Source: Planctomycetaceae bacterium (GTDB lineage: Bacteria > Planctomycetota > Phycisphaerae > Phycisphaerales > SM1A02). Taken from it: 64,000 nucleotides of DNA. The position numbers were made by a program, and so were the translations under genes. Location of the stretch: NCBI GenBank assembly GCA_947490615.1, contig CANLHK010000012.1:1-64000 (forward strand), given 5' to 3'. A model generated the notes under the pieces. That model was not told where the DNA came from. It did no database searches and saw only the letters and a program-made list of their open reading frames with translations. Of the stretch, positions 20,301-29,085 are shown piece after piece; within the stretch, counting starts at the first letter, position 1, and each line of letters begins with the position of its first letter.

Positions 20301-20416
20301 GAAAACTCGCGATCAAGGATGACGCCGCGCAGCGAACCCGCCTGTTGCGCCAAGGCGGTCGAGGTCAGGATGAAGACAACACAGGGAGTCGTCCAAAGGG
20401 CGCGGGTGAGGTTCAT
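17399..20416 (-). CDS. TonB-dependent outer-membrane receptor with carboxypeptidase-regulatory-like N-domain
   Basis: The 1005-residue product has a signal peptide (to about Ala23-Gln24), then a carboxypeptidase-regulatory-like beta domain (~27-105, GVILDREFSAPITGATITIV). A plug domain follows (~110-240) with the typical AVVRGLPDRYVSAQLDGVRLP and GGAVNIDLKD segments. A long 22-strand-type beta barrel ends in aromatic Phe (RWQVNF), the usual outer-membrane signal. It imports a substrate across the outer membrane using TonB energy. It is the last gene of the DUF3450-exbB-exbD-tonB-TPR run, 72 bases after the TPR gene, so its own energy supply is encoded beside it. The substrate cannot be read from the sequence. 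Confidence 0.94.
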   Translation of the reverse strand: MNLTRALWTTPCVVFILTSTALAQQAGSLRGVILDREFSAPITGATITIVENGLKVTTNDQGNFVFNDLLPGRYTVTIVKDGFVRQVKQDVLIGEGRLTDLDAQLAGEFQDMDEVVVQELELGGSEASLLELRLESPQLLDSIGADMMAKAGAGDAAAALLLVSGATVQDGKFAVVRGLPDRYVSAQLDGVRLPTSDAKRRAVQLDQFPSAIIQSVQVSKTFTPDQQGDASGGAVNIDLKDIPDESSLQFKFQTGYNSQVKSAGNDFLSYQGSSLGQWGQYEGAGIPLDLIGSSWSNPVGASRGDAPGLEYKWSVSGGGKWELDEGVKVGGFASLFYERDSSYFNNGKNDSWWITPTEGVVPQFGQGTPSQGQFQSSLLDVEQGSESVQWGGLASGGLETETTRIGLTYLYTDLSQSTTTLATNTRGKEYFCGPTFDWSFFGLGPLPPYDVNNPSSTANNELLFASPYQRLETLDYTETTTESIILKGEHTLAADTGFGAFEAPILDWTLSSNTATWSQPDKTQFASIWLPPSDAIDPSLPGIWLPYTPAENINLGWVQHITQSIEETSEQISVNMKLPFKTASERLGYLKTGIFHDEVNRSYHQDTYSNRASDPNTFYIGGWDDPWSAHFPQEDHPIYDSTFDVDYDGEQRISALYVMADLPIGEDWNLIPGVRLESTSLSTTVHGEEDAVWFPPGALVPVDFAGNPDAANVDFNEERALPSLSTQWQMTEEIVLRTAVAQTVARQTFRELTPVLQQEYLGGPIFIGNPELRMAELDNFDVRLDYTPHPGWLVSGSLFYKSVVDTIEYAQFEAPQGFVYTSAINYPRGELLGFEFEVRVQGRELHEDLAGLSAGFNATSIASEVTLPESEQAVFEQAGFEVTTRDMTGAPQYLLNANISYEWEPLGTQASIFYTVVGDTLQTGAGMDTGNFVPSIYALPFGTLNFTLQQKIGEQFSVFFQAKNLLNPEIQTVYRSDYLPNGDIVNTSYTAGVDYAVGLRWQVNF

Positions 20417-20488
20417 AGTGGACTCGGCGTCGGAAAGTGTCGGCGTCGGGTTGGTGCGTGGTGTGTCGAGGACGCGATGCGTTCAGGC

Positions 20489-21904
20489 TCAGCGCCGCGA
20501 CTTCGCGATGCGCTCCACTTGCTCGAGGTAGCGCGCCACGTCTTCACGCGGCTTGAGTTCTTGTGCTTGGCGAAGCAGTGGAATCGCGTCAGCAAAGCGC
20601 GACTGGCGCACGGCGATCTGCGCTTGGCGCACCTTCGCGCTCGCCGCGAATTTCTCGATGCCCGCCGCGCGCTCGTAGGCGAGCATCGCCTTCTCGACAT
20701 CGCCATCCTTGCCCGTCGAGGAGTAATGCTGAGCAAGCAACATGAGCGCCTCGCCGTCGAGTGGATCAAGCTTGATGATCTCTTCGAGCATCGCGGCGCT
20801 CTCATCGCCTCCTTGACCAGTCGCCATGGCAAGCCGCGAGTCGAGTTTGAGTATCGCGCGAAGGTCCGCAGGTTCGATCGTGTCTTTCTTTGCAGCGCGA
20901 ATCGCACTGACCAGTGCGCGCGCCTGCGTCATGCCGCTGCGAGCGGCAAGTTGCTCAGCTGAGCGCATCGGACGCGCGATCGGCTGCTCCCGATTCAGCG
21001 CCATTGCCCGCGCGTACGCGGCGTAGGCGAGGTCAGGCAAACTCTCGGTGAGGTAGATGTCGCCAAGGGTGTAGAGACTGTCGAGGGTCGACTGGCCGAG
21101 TTCATCCATGGCCTCAAGGTTCATCGCTGCCTTGAGCGGCTGGCGCATGCCGAGGAAGGTGTGCGCTTGCAGCATCCAGAACTCAGCCTTCGTTGGATAG
21201 TTGGTGATGAGTACATCAAGGAGCGCCGCGGCGTCATCAAACTTGCCCTGCTTGAACACGCAGCGCGTGAGGCCAAGTCGCCACTCCACATTGTCGGGCT
21301 GCAAGAGCAACGCGTTGCGATACGCGCTTTCGGCGGGCTGAAAGTCCTGCCGCGAAGCGTGGGAGAAACCCAGCAATCCGTAGGAGTAGGGATCGGCGCC
21401 GCCGAGTTCGATCATGCGATTGAATCCCGCGATCGCTCCCTCGAAATCGTTGTTGCGCACACTGATGAGGCCAATGTTTCGAAACGCGCGTCGGAAGGTG
21501 GGGAACTTCTCAACCGCCTTGCGAAACGACACCAGCGCGTCCACCAGCTTGTCCTGCTGAAACAGAATGCCACCAAGCGTGTAGTCGAGAATCGGCGAGC
21601 AGTCGGGCTTCATCGCCTTGCGAAGCTCCGCTTCCGCCGTCGGCAAGCTCTCCGCCATCAAGGGGCGCACGCGCTCGAGCACGGCGACCTCTTCCTTGGT
21701 GACGCGCGGCTCGATCTCGGCGTTCACGCCATAGCCAGCGACAAACTGCTTCTGAAAAGTCGGATCGTTCCAGATCTTGGTGAGCTCCTCGCTGCGAAAC
21801 GCGATAGCCGAACGGTTCGCAGCGTCGTCGACCGCGGCCGTTGCCGCGCAGAGGAATGAACCGTTCAAGAGTGTGCCGACGAGGACGATGGTGCGGAGAT
21901 TCAT
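20489..21904 (-). CDS. Secreted TPR protein of the TonB operon
   Basis: The 471-residue product has a signal peptide (MNLRTIVLVGTLLNGSFLCAATAA) and is otherwise a chain of tetratricopeptide-type helical pairs, for example around PTAEAELRKAMKPD, DALVSFRKAVEKFP, FEGAIAGFNRMIEL and AESAYRNALLLQPD. TPR proteins are known at the end of Vibrio TonB2-type operons, where they are thought to help assemble or stabilise the complex. The same role in the periplasm is inferred here. The start at 21904 was chosen over a 24-codon upstream extension because it gives the signal peptide. It lies 32 bases after tonB. Confidence 0.88.
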   Translation of the reverse strand: MNLRTIVLVGTLLNGSFLCAATAAVDDAANRSAIAFRSEELTKIWNDPTFQKQFVAGYGVNAEIEPRVTKEEVAVLERVRPLMAESLPTAEAELRKAMKPDCSPILDYTLGGILFQQDKLVDALVSFRKAVEKFPTFRRAFRNIGLISVRNNDFEGAIAGFNRMIELGGADPYSYGLLGFSHASRQDFQPAESAYRNALLLQPDNVEWRLGLTRCVFKQGKFDDAAALLDVLITNYPTKAEFWMLQAHTFLGMRQPLKAAMNLEAMDELGQSTLDSLYTLGDIYLTESLPDLAYAAYARAMALNREQPIARPMRSAEQLAARSGMTQARALVSAIRAAKKDTIEPADLRAILKLDSRLAMATGQGGDESAAMLEEIIKLDPLDGEALMLLAQHYSSTGKDGDVEKAMLAYERAAGIEKFAASAKVRQAQIAVRQSRFADAIPLLRQAQELKPREDVARYLEQVERIAKSRR

Positions 21905-21936
21905 AGGGTTGCAACCTTGGACTGCGAACTGCCTGT

Positions 21937-22656
21937 TCACCGTGACTGAAAGCGCACGCCAACGCGCATGCGGCAAGCGACGCGCTGGCCGCCCTTCACA
22001 CCAGGCTCAAACTTCCACTGCCGCACCGCTTCGAGAGCTGGCTTCTCAAACGCGGGATGCGCGGACTTCTCGATGCGCGGGCTCTGCACGCGGCCCGCGC
22101 TGTCGACGATGAAGATCACCGTCGCGACGCCTTCGACCTTCTTGCCGCGGAGTTCAGCGGGGTAGTTGCCCGCGGTCTGGTAGACGGCGCGTGGGCCTTG
22201 ATCGATCTCGCTCAGGCTGAACGCCTCTTCGAGTTTCTCTTCGCTGATTCCACCTCTTTTCCCGCTGCCGCCGATGACGCCGCCCGAGTTGAAGTCCATC
22301 ACGGCCGCGAAGTCGCCGCCTCCACCACCCACGCCGTTCAGCGCCTGTTCAATCGCGGCAAGGCTCGCCTCGGCGAGCGCAGGTGCGCTGTTGACGGGCG
22401 CGGCTTCGAGCGTTCGCACGATTTCGGCGGCGTCGGGAATCTCTTCGGGCTCTTCCTTCAGTTCCTCGACAACCTTCTCTTCGTCGGGCGTCTGCTCATC
22501 CTTGGGCTTCTCTTGCTCGGTCTCGCTGAGCAATTCAACATCGCGCGCCGCGCCGTTGCCTGAATCGTCGTGCGTAAAGAGAATGCCGCCGAAAGTCAGG
22601 AGGAGAACATGAAGGATCACGGCGCCTGCGATGCCGAGGATGGTTGCGAAGTTCAT
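21937..22656 (-). CDS. tonB: TonB energy transducer
   Basis: The 239-residue protein has one N-terminal membrane helix (about 5-27). Its periplasmic linker is rich in Glu, Pro and Lys, unusually acidic compared with the classic Pro-Lys linker. The C-terminal TonB domain (about 155-239) has YPAELRGKKVEGVATVIFIVDSAG and WKFEPGVKGGQRVACRMRV. It spans the periplasm and passes energy from ExbB/ExbD to outer-membrane receptors. The ATG at 22656 has GAGG upstream and starts 13 bases after exbD; the frame runs further back inside exbD without support. Translation is probably coupled within the operon. Confidence 0.93.
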   Translation of the reverse strand: MNFATILGIAGAVILHVLLLTFGGILFTHDDSGNGAARDVELLSETEQEKPKDEQTPDEEKVVEELKEEPEEIPDAAEIVRTLEAAPVNSAPALAEASLAAIEQALNGVGGGGGDFAAVMDFNSGGVIGGSGKRGGISEEKLEEAFSLSEIDQGPRAVYQTAGNYPAELRGKKVEGVATVIFIVDSAGRVQSPRIEKSAHPAFEKPALEAVRQWKFEPGVKGGQRVACRMRVGVRFQSR

Positions 22657-22669
22657 CGATGCGCCTCGT

Positions 22670-23098
22670 TCACTTCTTGTCCGTGTTGATGCCGACTTTG
22701 GCGATGCCGATTCGGCGAACCTCATCGAGCACGACGACGACATGTTTGAAGTCCGCACCCGCATCGGCGTTGATGACGCACTTGGGGTCTTTGGCCTGGG
22801 TCTTGTAGGTTTGAAGCTTGAGTGCGAGTTGCGCGGGCGTGATCTTCTCCTTGTTGAAGAAGACCTCACCCTTGTCGTTCACGCTGAGCGTCACCGTCTT
22901 ATCCATCTCCGATTGATCGCCAAGCGAGGTCGAAGTCGACGCGGTGGGCAATGCGACTTGCACACCTTGGTTCTTCGTCATCGAGAGCGACACCATGACG
23001 AAGGTGGCGAGCAAGAAGAAGATGATGTCAATGAGCGGGATGATCTCGAGGCGCGCCTTCTTGCGTTTGCCTCCGCCACCAGAGGATCCACCAGCCAT
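22670..23098 (-). CDS. exbD: Biopolymer transport protein ExbD
   Basis: The 142-residue protein has a basic cytoplasmic tail after a Gly-rich start, one membrane helix (about 19-40) and a periplasmic domain. Asp24 in PLIDIIFFLL matches the essential proton-path aspartate of ExbD/TolR. It forms the proton-driven motor with ExbB and TonB in the inner membrane. It starts 3 bases after the exbB stop. Confidence 0.95.
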   Translation of the reverse strand: MAGGSSGGGGKRKKARLEIIPLIDIIFFLLATFVMVSLSMTKNQGVQVALPTASTSTSLGDQSEMDKTVTLSVNDKGEVFFNKEKITPAQLALKLQTYKTQAKDPKCVINADAGADFKHVVVVLDEVRRIGIAKVGINTDKK

Positions 23099-23101
23099 GG
23101 C

Positions 23102-24607
23102 TCAGGCCCCCCCAGCGGTTGCGGCGACCGCGACGCTTGGTTCGGGAGATCCATGCGAGCGCGCAGGCGCGTGCTCGCGATGACTGTGACTTGCCTTGCC
23201 GTTGTCAGGATCGACGAGCAAGCGAAGCTGCGCCGACGCCGCGCCGATTTCGTTCTCGATCTCTTCGATCTTGGCGTTGAGGTAGTTGAACGGCAAGAGA
23301 CAGGTGATGGCCACACCCAGCCCCGCGGCGGTCGCGATGAGCGCTTCGGCGATACCACCCGTGATGGCGCCTGGCGAACTCAGGTCGCCGCCGATGACTG
23401 CGAACGAACCCATCATGCCCGTCACGGTGCCAAGCAAACCGAGGAGCGGAGCAAGCGTGATGACCGTGTCCAACACCGCGATCCCTCGACGGAAACGCTT
23501 GAGCGCGCGCGCTTGAGCAAACGCCAACGCATCAGTGAGCGACTGGTCGCGGTGCTCGAGTGCGTAGCCGAGCGTGGTGACGATGCAGTCCTTGGACTTG
23601 CGTGCGATGTCGATCGCGGCGTTGAGATCCTTCTTCTCGATCGCGCCAAAGAATCGGCTCTGCGCCTTGCGATCTCGCTGTCGCTGTTCATTGAGAAGGA
23701 AGAACACGCGCTCCAACACCACCGCCAGCGCGAGAATCGACGCCAAGAGAATCGGCCACATGATTGGGCCGCCCTTGATGAAGATGTGCACGAGGTTGGT
23801 CTTCTGCACCAGCGCCTTGAGCGCGCCACCGCGTGACGGATCGAGTGCGAGCGTTCCTTCGCCTGAAGCGATGAGCGCGCCGACGGTTGGTTCCAGCGAA
23901 CCCTCGAGCGGGCGAATGAGTGGCTTGTCGGAACCTGCCTGTGGAATCGCCAGGCCAGCCGCGCCGCTGGTCGCGCGAAAGAGCGCCACGGGACCGATCA
24001 TCGCGAACTGACCTTCAGCAACCGTGCCGAGCATGTCAACGCCGACACCCGCGAAGCGCGTGCCGCCGACGACATCGAAGGCGCGCTTGATCGAGCCGTC
24101 GACGAAAGTCGTCTGCCGCTCAAACCGCTGCGGCAGCGTGAGCGTGGTGTTCTGCAACGCGTCTTTGGCCGAGGTGATGGCCGCGCCGACAACTTGGAGT
24201 TCGACGGGGTTGATCTTGGTCTCGAAGTTGCGCGCGTACTCGTCGAGCAGATTGCCCACATAGGTGAGCTCATCCTGGCGCGCCTTGAGTTCAAGGCGAA
24301 TACGCGCCATCTCTAACGCGCCCTCGTCGACCACGCGGGTGGTTCGATCGTTCTCCTTGCGAAGCTCGGTCACGCTCTCTTCGAGCGTCGTGAGTTGCTG
24401 GGAGAGCGGAAGCTTTTCGGCGGCGACCTGCTCGCGAAGCGCATTGAGCTCCGCGATGCTCTTGCTGAGTCGCTCGTCGGCGCTTTGCGCAACCTTGGTC
24501 AGCACCTTGGTGGTCGTCGGATCAGGAGACTGCGCGCGCACGCCGCTCGTGAGAGCGGTCGCGGTGACCAACGCGGCAAGAAGTGAGAGGCGATGCATCG
24601 TGTTCAT
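23102..24607 (-). CDS. ExbB/TtpC-type MotA-TolQ proton channel protein with long periplasmic extension
   Basis: The 501-residue product is about twice the length of classic ExbB. It has a signal peptide (1-26), then a ~240-residue periplasmic region whose first part (about 40-120) is a probable coiled coil. The MotA/TolQ/ExbB core starts at about residue 280: first helix PIMWPILLASILALAVVLERVFFLL, then the two conserved helices LAPLLGLLGTVTGMMGSF and ALIATAAGLGVAITCLLPFNYL. In Vibrio this long form is TtpC and acts alongside a short ExbB2; here no short ExbB is present, so this one may serve both roles. A His-rich C-terminal tail follows the core. It is the second gene of the run, 7 bases after DUF3450. 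Confidence 0.92.
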   Translation of the reverse strand: MNTMHRLSLLAALVTATALTSGVRAQSPDPTTTKVLTKVAQSADERLSKSIAELNALREQVAAEKLPLSQQLTTLEESVTELRKENDRTTRVVDEGALEMARIRLELKARQDELTYVGNLLDEYARNFETKINPVELQVVGAAITSAKDALQNTTLTLPQRFERQTTFVDGSIKRAFDVVGGTRFAGVGVDMLGTVAEGQFAMIGPVALFRATSGAAGLAIPQAGSDKPLIRPLEGSLEPTVGALIASGEGTLALDPSRGGALKALVQKTNLVHIFIKGGPIMWPILLASILALAVVLERVFFLLNEQRQRDRKAQSRFFGAIEKKDLNAAIDIARKSKDCIVTTLGYALEHRDQSLTDALAFAQARALKRFRRGIAVLDTVITLAPLLGLLGTVTGMMGSFAVIGGDLSSPGAITGGIAEALIATAAGLGVAITCLLPFNYLNAKIEEIENEIGAASAQLRLLVDPDNGKASHSHREHAPARSHGSPEPSVAVAATAGGA

Positions 24608-24614
24608 GGGAGAT

Positions 24615-25478
24615 TCACTTGATGTTCACGGGAAGCGGAACGAAGTCGGGGACCTGCTTGCCTTGGATGATTTCGAGTGCGGTGAGAATCGCGTTGGCCG
24701 CACCTGGTGCGGCTTCCCACTTCCAGCCCTCCGCCGTTGGACGACCGATGCCCGCCACGCCACGCGGCGAGATGTAGTAGGCCTGCGCGAGTCCGACATA
24801 GAGACATTGGACTTCGGCGTTGGTGCCGTCGGGCAGTGCACGAACTTCGTACACGACGCTGAGCTCGCTGTTGGCCTTGTTGATCTCGTTCAGAATGCCA
24901 AGGACATTCTGGAAGCGCTCGGCGACCGAAACTTTGGTCGTGGCTGAATCGTCGGGCAGACGCGAGAAGAGCGGCGCGAGCTTGAGGCGCACCGGCTCAG
25001 GAATCATCGGCGCGATGGTCTTGATCTGCGCCTCCATCGAACCAACGGCAGCAATGAGTTGGCTGGCGGTTGCTTGAAGCTGTTCGCGCTCAGCGGCGAG
25101 CCCCGCGAGAGTCTTACTTGACTCACCGACATTCGCCTGCGCTTGCGCGACGCGCTCCTGCAGCCCCGTCACCTCCTTACCGATGAGCTCGATGCGGCCG
25201 TTGAGGATCTCCTTGCCCTGCGTCCACTCGTGTCGCTCACGACCGATGAGTTGCTGGGTTTCGATCCACTTCCCCATCGTCACGCGCGTCTCTTCGAGCG
25301 TCGGCTCGGAGCCTCCGTCTTGGTTCGGTGCCAGCGCGACGAGCGGAAGGCCGATCGCCACCGCGAGCGCGCCGAGACGCGAGGCACTTCCAAGTTGGCA
25401 CTGGAACGCCGAGACAAAGTGGCGCGAGGAGGGATGACTGATCGTTGAAGAGTGGCGTGGGGTCGGCTTGGCAATCAT
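24615..25478 (-). CDS. DUF3450 family periplasmic protein of the TonB system
   Basis: The 287-residue product matches DUF3450 in its long coiled coil (about 60-170, KWIETQQLIGRERHEWTQGKEIL) and in the C-terminal domain (VQCLYVGLAQAYYISP, GWKWEAAPG). DUF3450 proteins are typically encoded just before ttpC-exbB-exbD-tonB genes, as here, and are taken to be periplasmic partners of the energy complex. The N-terminal ~50 residues contain a hydrophobic export segment (about 32-50) after an unusually long polar stretch, so the true start may be further downstream; no better start codon stands out. Confidence 0.85.
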   Translation of the reverse strand: MIAKPTPRHSSTISHPSSRHFVSAFQCQLGSASRLGALAVAIGLPLVALAPNQDGGSEPTLEETRVTMGKWIETQQLIGRERHEWTQGKEILNGRIELIGKEVTGLQERVAQAQANVGESSKTLAGLAAEREQLQATASQLIAAVGSMEAQIKTIAPMIPEPVRLKLAPLFSRLPDDSATTKVSVAERFQNVLGILNEINKANSELSVVYEVRALPDGTNAEVQCLYVGLAQAYYISPRGVAGIGRPTAEGWKWEAAPGAANAILTALEIIQGKQVPDFVPLPVNIK

Positions 25479-25610
25479 GGTGTGTCGCGCTCCGATTATT
25501 CAGAAGGCGCACAGTAGGAATGCTCACTTTGCCCTTGGCAAACATCTGAACAGCGTTGCGTGAAGACGATGTGTGGATCGTGTCAAGAGGCACGCGCCGC
25601 GTCCTCAGGT

Positions 25611-26837
25611 TCACCAAGGCGCAACAAGACCTTCACGAATCGCCGCAAGCGCATCGCGCGTCGCCGCGTCAGGCTCGACGCCTGAGCGCGATATGGAGAT
25701 GGCCGTCTGCACGAGGTCGTCAGTGCGTGGTCGCGCATTCGGATTGACGATGCCCTCGCGCAGCGCTTGCGCGTACACGCGACGCGCACTCGTCTTGTCA
25801 CCGACTGCGGCGTAGCCCTCGGCCAGCGCGCGCAGAGGTCGAGCGCGAGCGATGTCGACGATGCGATCTCGCGCAGCCGCGAAGATCTCTTCTCCATGCA
25901 GGAGGCTCTTCGTAGCTGCATCGAGATCAGCCGTACTTGCGAGACGCGCTTGCGTCGTCGCGATCAAGGCGACTTGCACGACTTGGTCGTCAGCCATCCA
26001 GGTGCCTGCAGCCAGCTGGGACTCCGCCTGGCTGATGAACGCGCGCGCGGCGTCGAGGTCACTTTGCCGCCGCGCGATGTCGGCCATGCGCAGCAGAATG
26101 TCGATGCGCACTTCCAACGGCAATTGCGCGTTGGCGAGGGCGACGGCCGCTTCGACGCGCGCTCGCCGCGCGGGTTCCTTGAAGGTCGCTGGATAGAACT
26201 CAAGGCAGATCTCCACGGCGTTGCGCACGAGATCGAAGTTCTTAGTCTTGAGCCAGTCGTCGAGCGCAGTCATCTGCGCGTCGAATCCGACCTCAGGTGC
26301 GCGGGCAGCGCGTGCGGCCGCGACCTTGCCCATTTCAGGTTCGCCGACGCCTTGCTCGAGCCGCGCGGCTTCACTCTCGTCGCCGATCCAGGCGTAGGCG
26401 CGGGCCACCATCACTTGGATTCTCTCGCGCTGCCAATCGAGCTGCGTTTGAGCAAGAGCCAACGCCTGCTTTGCGAGCACTCGTGCGTCATCAACTCTGC
26501 CAGCTTTCGCTTCTTCGAGTGCCACGGCCGCCAGCAAGGCACCGCGACGCCAGCCTTCAATACTCCGCGCGCGTTCTGCAGCGCGGGACGGAAGGTCCGC
26601 GTCAAGCAAGGCGAGCCCCACCGCTTCCTGCAGCCGCGCGCGATCTCGCGCGTGGGCAGCGCTCTGCATGCGATCGGCGGATTCAAAGGCGAAGTCCAAG
26701 AGCGTTTCACGCCAAGGCGCTTCCACCACGGCTGCTTGCGTCGCGGTTGATGCCTGTACCGCCGGTGCGAGCGGCTGCGGACAACCACTCTGAAGAACGG
26801 CGACCTGGGCAAGAACGAGAAGTGAGATCAGTTGCAT
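25611..26837 (-). CDS. Helical-repeat (TPR-like) lipoprotein
   Basis: The start at 26837 gives a lipoprotein signal with LQSGC (Cys19). The 408-residue product is Ala-rich and entirely helical, with TPR/Sel1-like pairs such as RVDDARVLAKQALALAQTQLDW and SDLDAARAFISQAESQLA. No catalytic motif is visible. It lies between the beta-helix dockerin gene and the DUF3450-TonB genes on the same strand (gaps 114 and 132 bases), so it may be part of the same envelope system. Family not recognised. Confidence 0.75.
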   Translation of the reverse strand: MQLISLLVLAQVAVLQSGCPQPLAPAVQASTATQAAVVEAPWRETLLDFAFESADRMQSAAHARDRARLQEAVGLALLDADLPSRAAERARSIEGWRRGALLAAVALEEAKAGRVDDARVLAKQALALAQTQLDWQRERIQVMVARAYAWIGDESEAARLEQGVGEPEMGKVAAARAARAPEVGFDAQMTALDDWLKTKNFDLVRNAVEICLEFYPATFKEPARRARVEAAVALANAQLPLEVRIDILLRMADIARRQSDLDAARAFISQAESQLAAGTWMADDQVVQVALIATTQARLASTADLDAATKSLLHGEEIFAAARDRIVDIARARPLRALAEGYAAVGDKTSARRVYAQALREGIVNPNARPRTDDLVQTAISISRSGVEPDAATRDALAAIREGLVAPW

Positions 26838-26951
26838 GGTGAGTCGTGAGTAAGAGAGAGAACACTCAAGGCGCTCGGCGGTGCCAATGCAACCGCCGAG
26901 CGCCAGGTGTTCAAGCATGCGAGTTCCGTACTCTCGCCTGCAGTCGAGTGC

Positions 26952-28697
26952 TTACGGGCAGGTGCCCCAGCCGTTGAGGAGGAGAGCGAGGTCGGGTGCA
27001 CCGACGATGCCGTCGGCGTTCAGGTCGGCCGTGGTGTTGCCGGCGCCCCACTCAGAGAGGATCTGCGCGAGGTCGGTCGCGCTGACCGCGCCGTCGCCGT
27101 TGAGGTCACCGATGCAAGGAGCCGCGATGACGCAGCCACCTGGAGGAGCGACATTCATGCCGTACGCATCAGCAGCAGTCCAACCGCAGAGCCAGTTCTC
27201 CGTCGGGCCGAAGGCGCCGCGATAGGAGACGGGGCTGAAGAAGCCGTCGTTGGGCGCAGTACCGTTGGACTGCACCGCATCGTTGGCTGCGCGCGGATCA
27301 AGCGCAATGACGGGCTTGACTGCGAGCGTGATGGTTGGATTCACCACTGGACCACGGGTGATCGCCGCGATTGGGAGCGTCGTGGCCGTGACATTGGAGT
27401 TGCCCTTGGCGCGCACGCCGCGGAGGTCAGCCTCGGTGTAGGCCGCGGTGTTGATGTTGTTGTAGAAGACCGAGTCCTTGATCTCGTTGAGATTGCCGCT
27501 CGTCTGCGACTGGTAGAACGACGCAGTGTTGGCAGGCGCGTTCACGGTCGGATAGGTGTTGAACGGCGTGGTCCAAGTGGCAGCCCAAGTATGGGTGCCG
27601 TTGAAGCCGTAACCAGCGCCACCGTCGCCGTCGATGTTGTCGTTGGCCACGAGCCTCTCGCCGAGGTCCATGAAGATCGACTGGCGGATCTGCGAGCGCG
27701 CGTTGTCGCGGTAGGCGACGCCGTGGTCGCCACCGTTCGAACCCGTTGCGTTCGATCCGTTGTTGCCGATGACGGTCATGTTGTACATGACGCTGGTGCT
27801 GACAGGCTGGTAGTCGGACTGCTCAGCGCCGTCCATCTCGATGCAGTTGTCGCCAACGCCCGAGCCTTGCGCAGCGTTGGCCGCGTAGCCCTGCACGATG
27901 AGACCGAACTGCACCTTGCCGCGCCAACCCTGATCGATGTCAAGGCTGTCGTCGCCGATGTTCCAGATCGAGATGTACTGAAGGTTGACCGTGCCGCCCC
28001 AGATCTCGATGCCGTCGTCGACGTTGTTCATGATCTCCATGTGATCGATGATCGTCTCTTTGCCAACGCCGCCGAGCGAGAGACCGTTGAGCTCGTTGTT
28101 GAGGCCGATGACCTTGCCGCCGTAGCGGAACGAGCAGAACGCGAGCGTGCCGCTGTCGTCGAGATCGTTGCCACCGCCGTAGAGAACATTGGTGTCGCCG
28201 GGAACCGCAGCAGTGAGACCTTCCATGGTCGCGATGTTGTTCGCGTTTGGAGCGGCCGTATTGGTGACGACGGCGTTCTCGCTGATGTACGCGCGACCCA
28301 TGATCGTCAGGTTGCCCCATTCATTGCAGACGGGGCGCCAGGTGCCCGACTTCGGGTTGCCCGCAGTCCAAGTCGCGGTGTCGTTGGTCGAGGTGAAGAT
28401 GATCGGCTCCTCTTGGGTGCCGACGGCGTTGATCTGCGCGCCGCGAGTCACCGCAAGCGAACCACCGAGTCCGCTGGTGGAAGCGATGATCGTGCCTGGT
28501 TCGATGGTGAGCGTGGCGCCAGGGAGCACATAGATCTGCGTCTGCAGGTTGTAGGTGTTGCCCTTGGTCCAGGTGGTGGAGCTGGTGATGTTGGCCGAAA
28601 CAAGGACTTCGGCGGCGAGCGCGTGGGTGGAGAGCACAGTGGTGGAGAGCACAGTGGCTCCCGCAAACGCAACGACGATGGCAAGATTGGTCTTCAT
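26952..28697 (-). CDS. Secreted right-handed beta-helix protein with C-terminal dockerin repeats
   Basis: The 581-residue product has a signal peptide and a repetitive body typical of a parallel beta-helix (ATLTIEPGTIIASTSG, SLAVTRGAQINAVGTQEEPIIFTS, WGNLTIMGRAYISENAVV, DDGIEIWGGTVNLQYI, DDSLDIDQGWRGKVQFGLIVQG). Proteins of this build often sit next to carboxypeptidase-regulatory-type TonB receptors in other bacteria; their function is unknown. The C-terminus has two dockerin-like loops (DLNGDGAVSATD and DLNADGIVGAPD, final WGTCP). The h-region of the signal peptide carries a 15-base tandem duplication. It is the likely secreted cargo or surface partner of the downstream TonB locus (inference). 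Confidence 0.82.
   Translation of the reverse strand: MKTNLAIVVAFAGATVLSTTVLSTHALAAEVLVSANITSSTTWTKGNTYNLQTQIYVLPGATLTIEPGTIIASTSGLGGSLAVTRGAQINAVGTQEEPIIFTSTNDTATWTAGNPKSGTWRPVCNEWGNLTIMGRAYISENAVVTNTAAPNANNIATMEGLTAAVPGDTNVLYGGGNDLDDSGTLAFCSFRYGGKVIGLNNELNGLSLGGVGKETIIDHMEIMNNVDDGIEIWGGTVNLQYISIWNIGDDSLDIDQGWRGKVQFGLIVQGYAANAAQGSGVGDNCIEMDGAEQSDYQPVSTSVMYNMTVIGNNGSNATGSNGGDHGVAYRDNARSQIRQSIFMDLGERLVANDNIDGDGGAGYGFNGTHTWAATWTTPFNTYPTVNAPANTASFYQSQTSGNLNEIKDSVFYNNINTAAYTEADLRGVRAKGNSNVTATTLPIAAITRGPVVNPTITLAVKPVIALDPRAANDAVQSNGTAPNDGFFSPVSYRGAFGPTENWLCGWTAADAYGMNVAPPGGCVIAAPCIGDLNGDGAVSATDLAQILSEWGAGNTTADLNADGIVGAPDLALLLNGWGTCP
28626..28655. repeat. 15-base tandem duplication inside a signal peptide
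   Basis: GGTGGAGAGCACAGT occurs twice head to tail and duplicates five residues (VLSTT/VLSTH) of the beta-helix protein's signal sequence. It is in frame and probably a recent slippage. Confidence 0.9.
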
Positions 28698-29085
28698 GGG
28701 AATGGGGTCTCAAGGGGTACGGCACGCAAGACACTTCGAGAAGCGATCAAACCTGCTGCGGTTCTTCGCAGCGTCACCAACGACACGATCGTGGTGCGGT
28801 CTCATCGCCATCGAATCCTCGCACCCGAGCGTTCATCGCCCGTGTGCGCTGCGTGATCCTCGGGCGCAGATTCGGTTCAGAAACGAATCGCTCTCTTGGA
28901 TCAGGCGAGTGGCAGGCTAGAGGTCGATTGTTTGGATGCTGTGTAGAACGCGTGTGGGCTCGGTAGCGACTTGGGCAAGAACTCGCGCTCTGCCGCGGCG
29001 CGCCAAATGAACAGCGGCCCCGCGCAGACGAATTCGCGTCCGCGCAGGGCCTCCGTGTCTCTCGATGATGGTGCTCAGACCTCGC
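28698..29085. other. Gap upstream of the beta-helix gene
   Basis: About 390 bases with no supported gene. They should hold the promoter of the beta-helix protein (leftward) and the 3' end of the preceding transcript, whose probable terminator hairpin lies at 29016-29051. Confidence 0.45.
29016..29051 (-). terminator. Strong GC-rich hairpin after a dockerin gene
   Basis: GGCCC/GGGCC, GCGC/GCGC and GACG/CGTC stack in order, separated by single C-A and A-C mismatches, around the loop AATTCG. It starts 35 bases past the stop codon of the leftward gene at 29086. No clear T-run follows, so termination is inferred from place and stability. Confidence 0.5.

Noticed and set aside
26907-28856. 649-codon open frame antisense to the beta-helix dockerin gene
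   Set aside because: Low-complexity Val/Arg/Asp composition; the opposite strand has a signal peptide, beta-helix repeats and dockerin loops.
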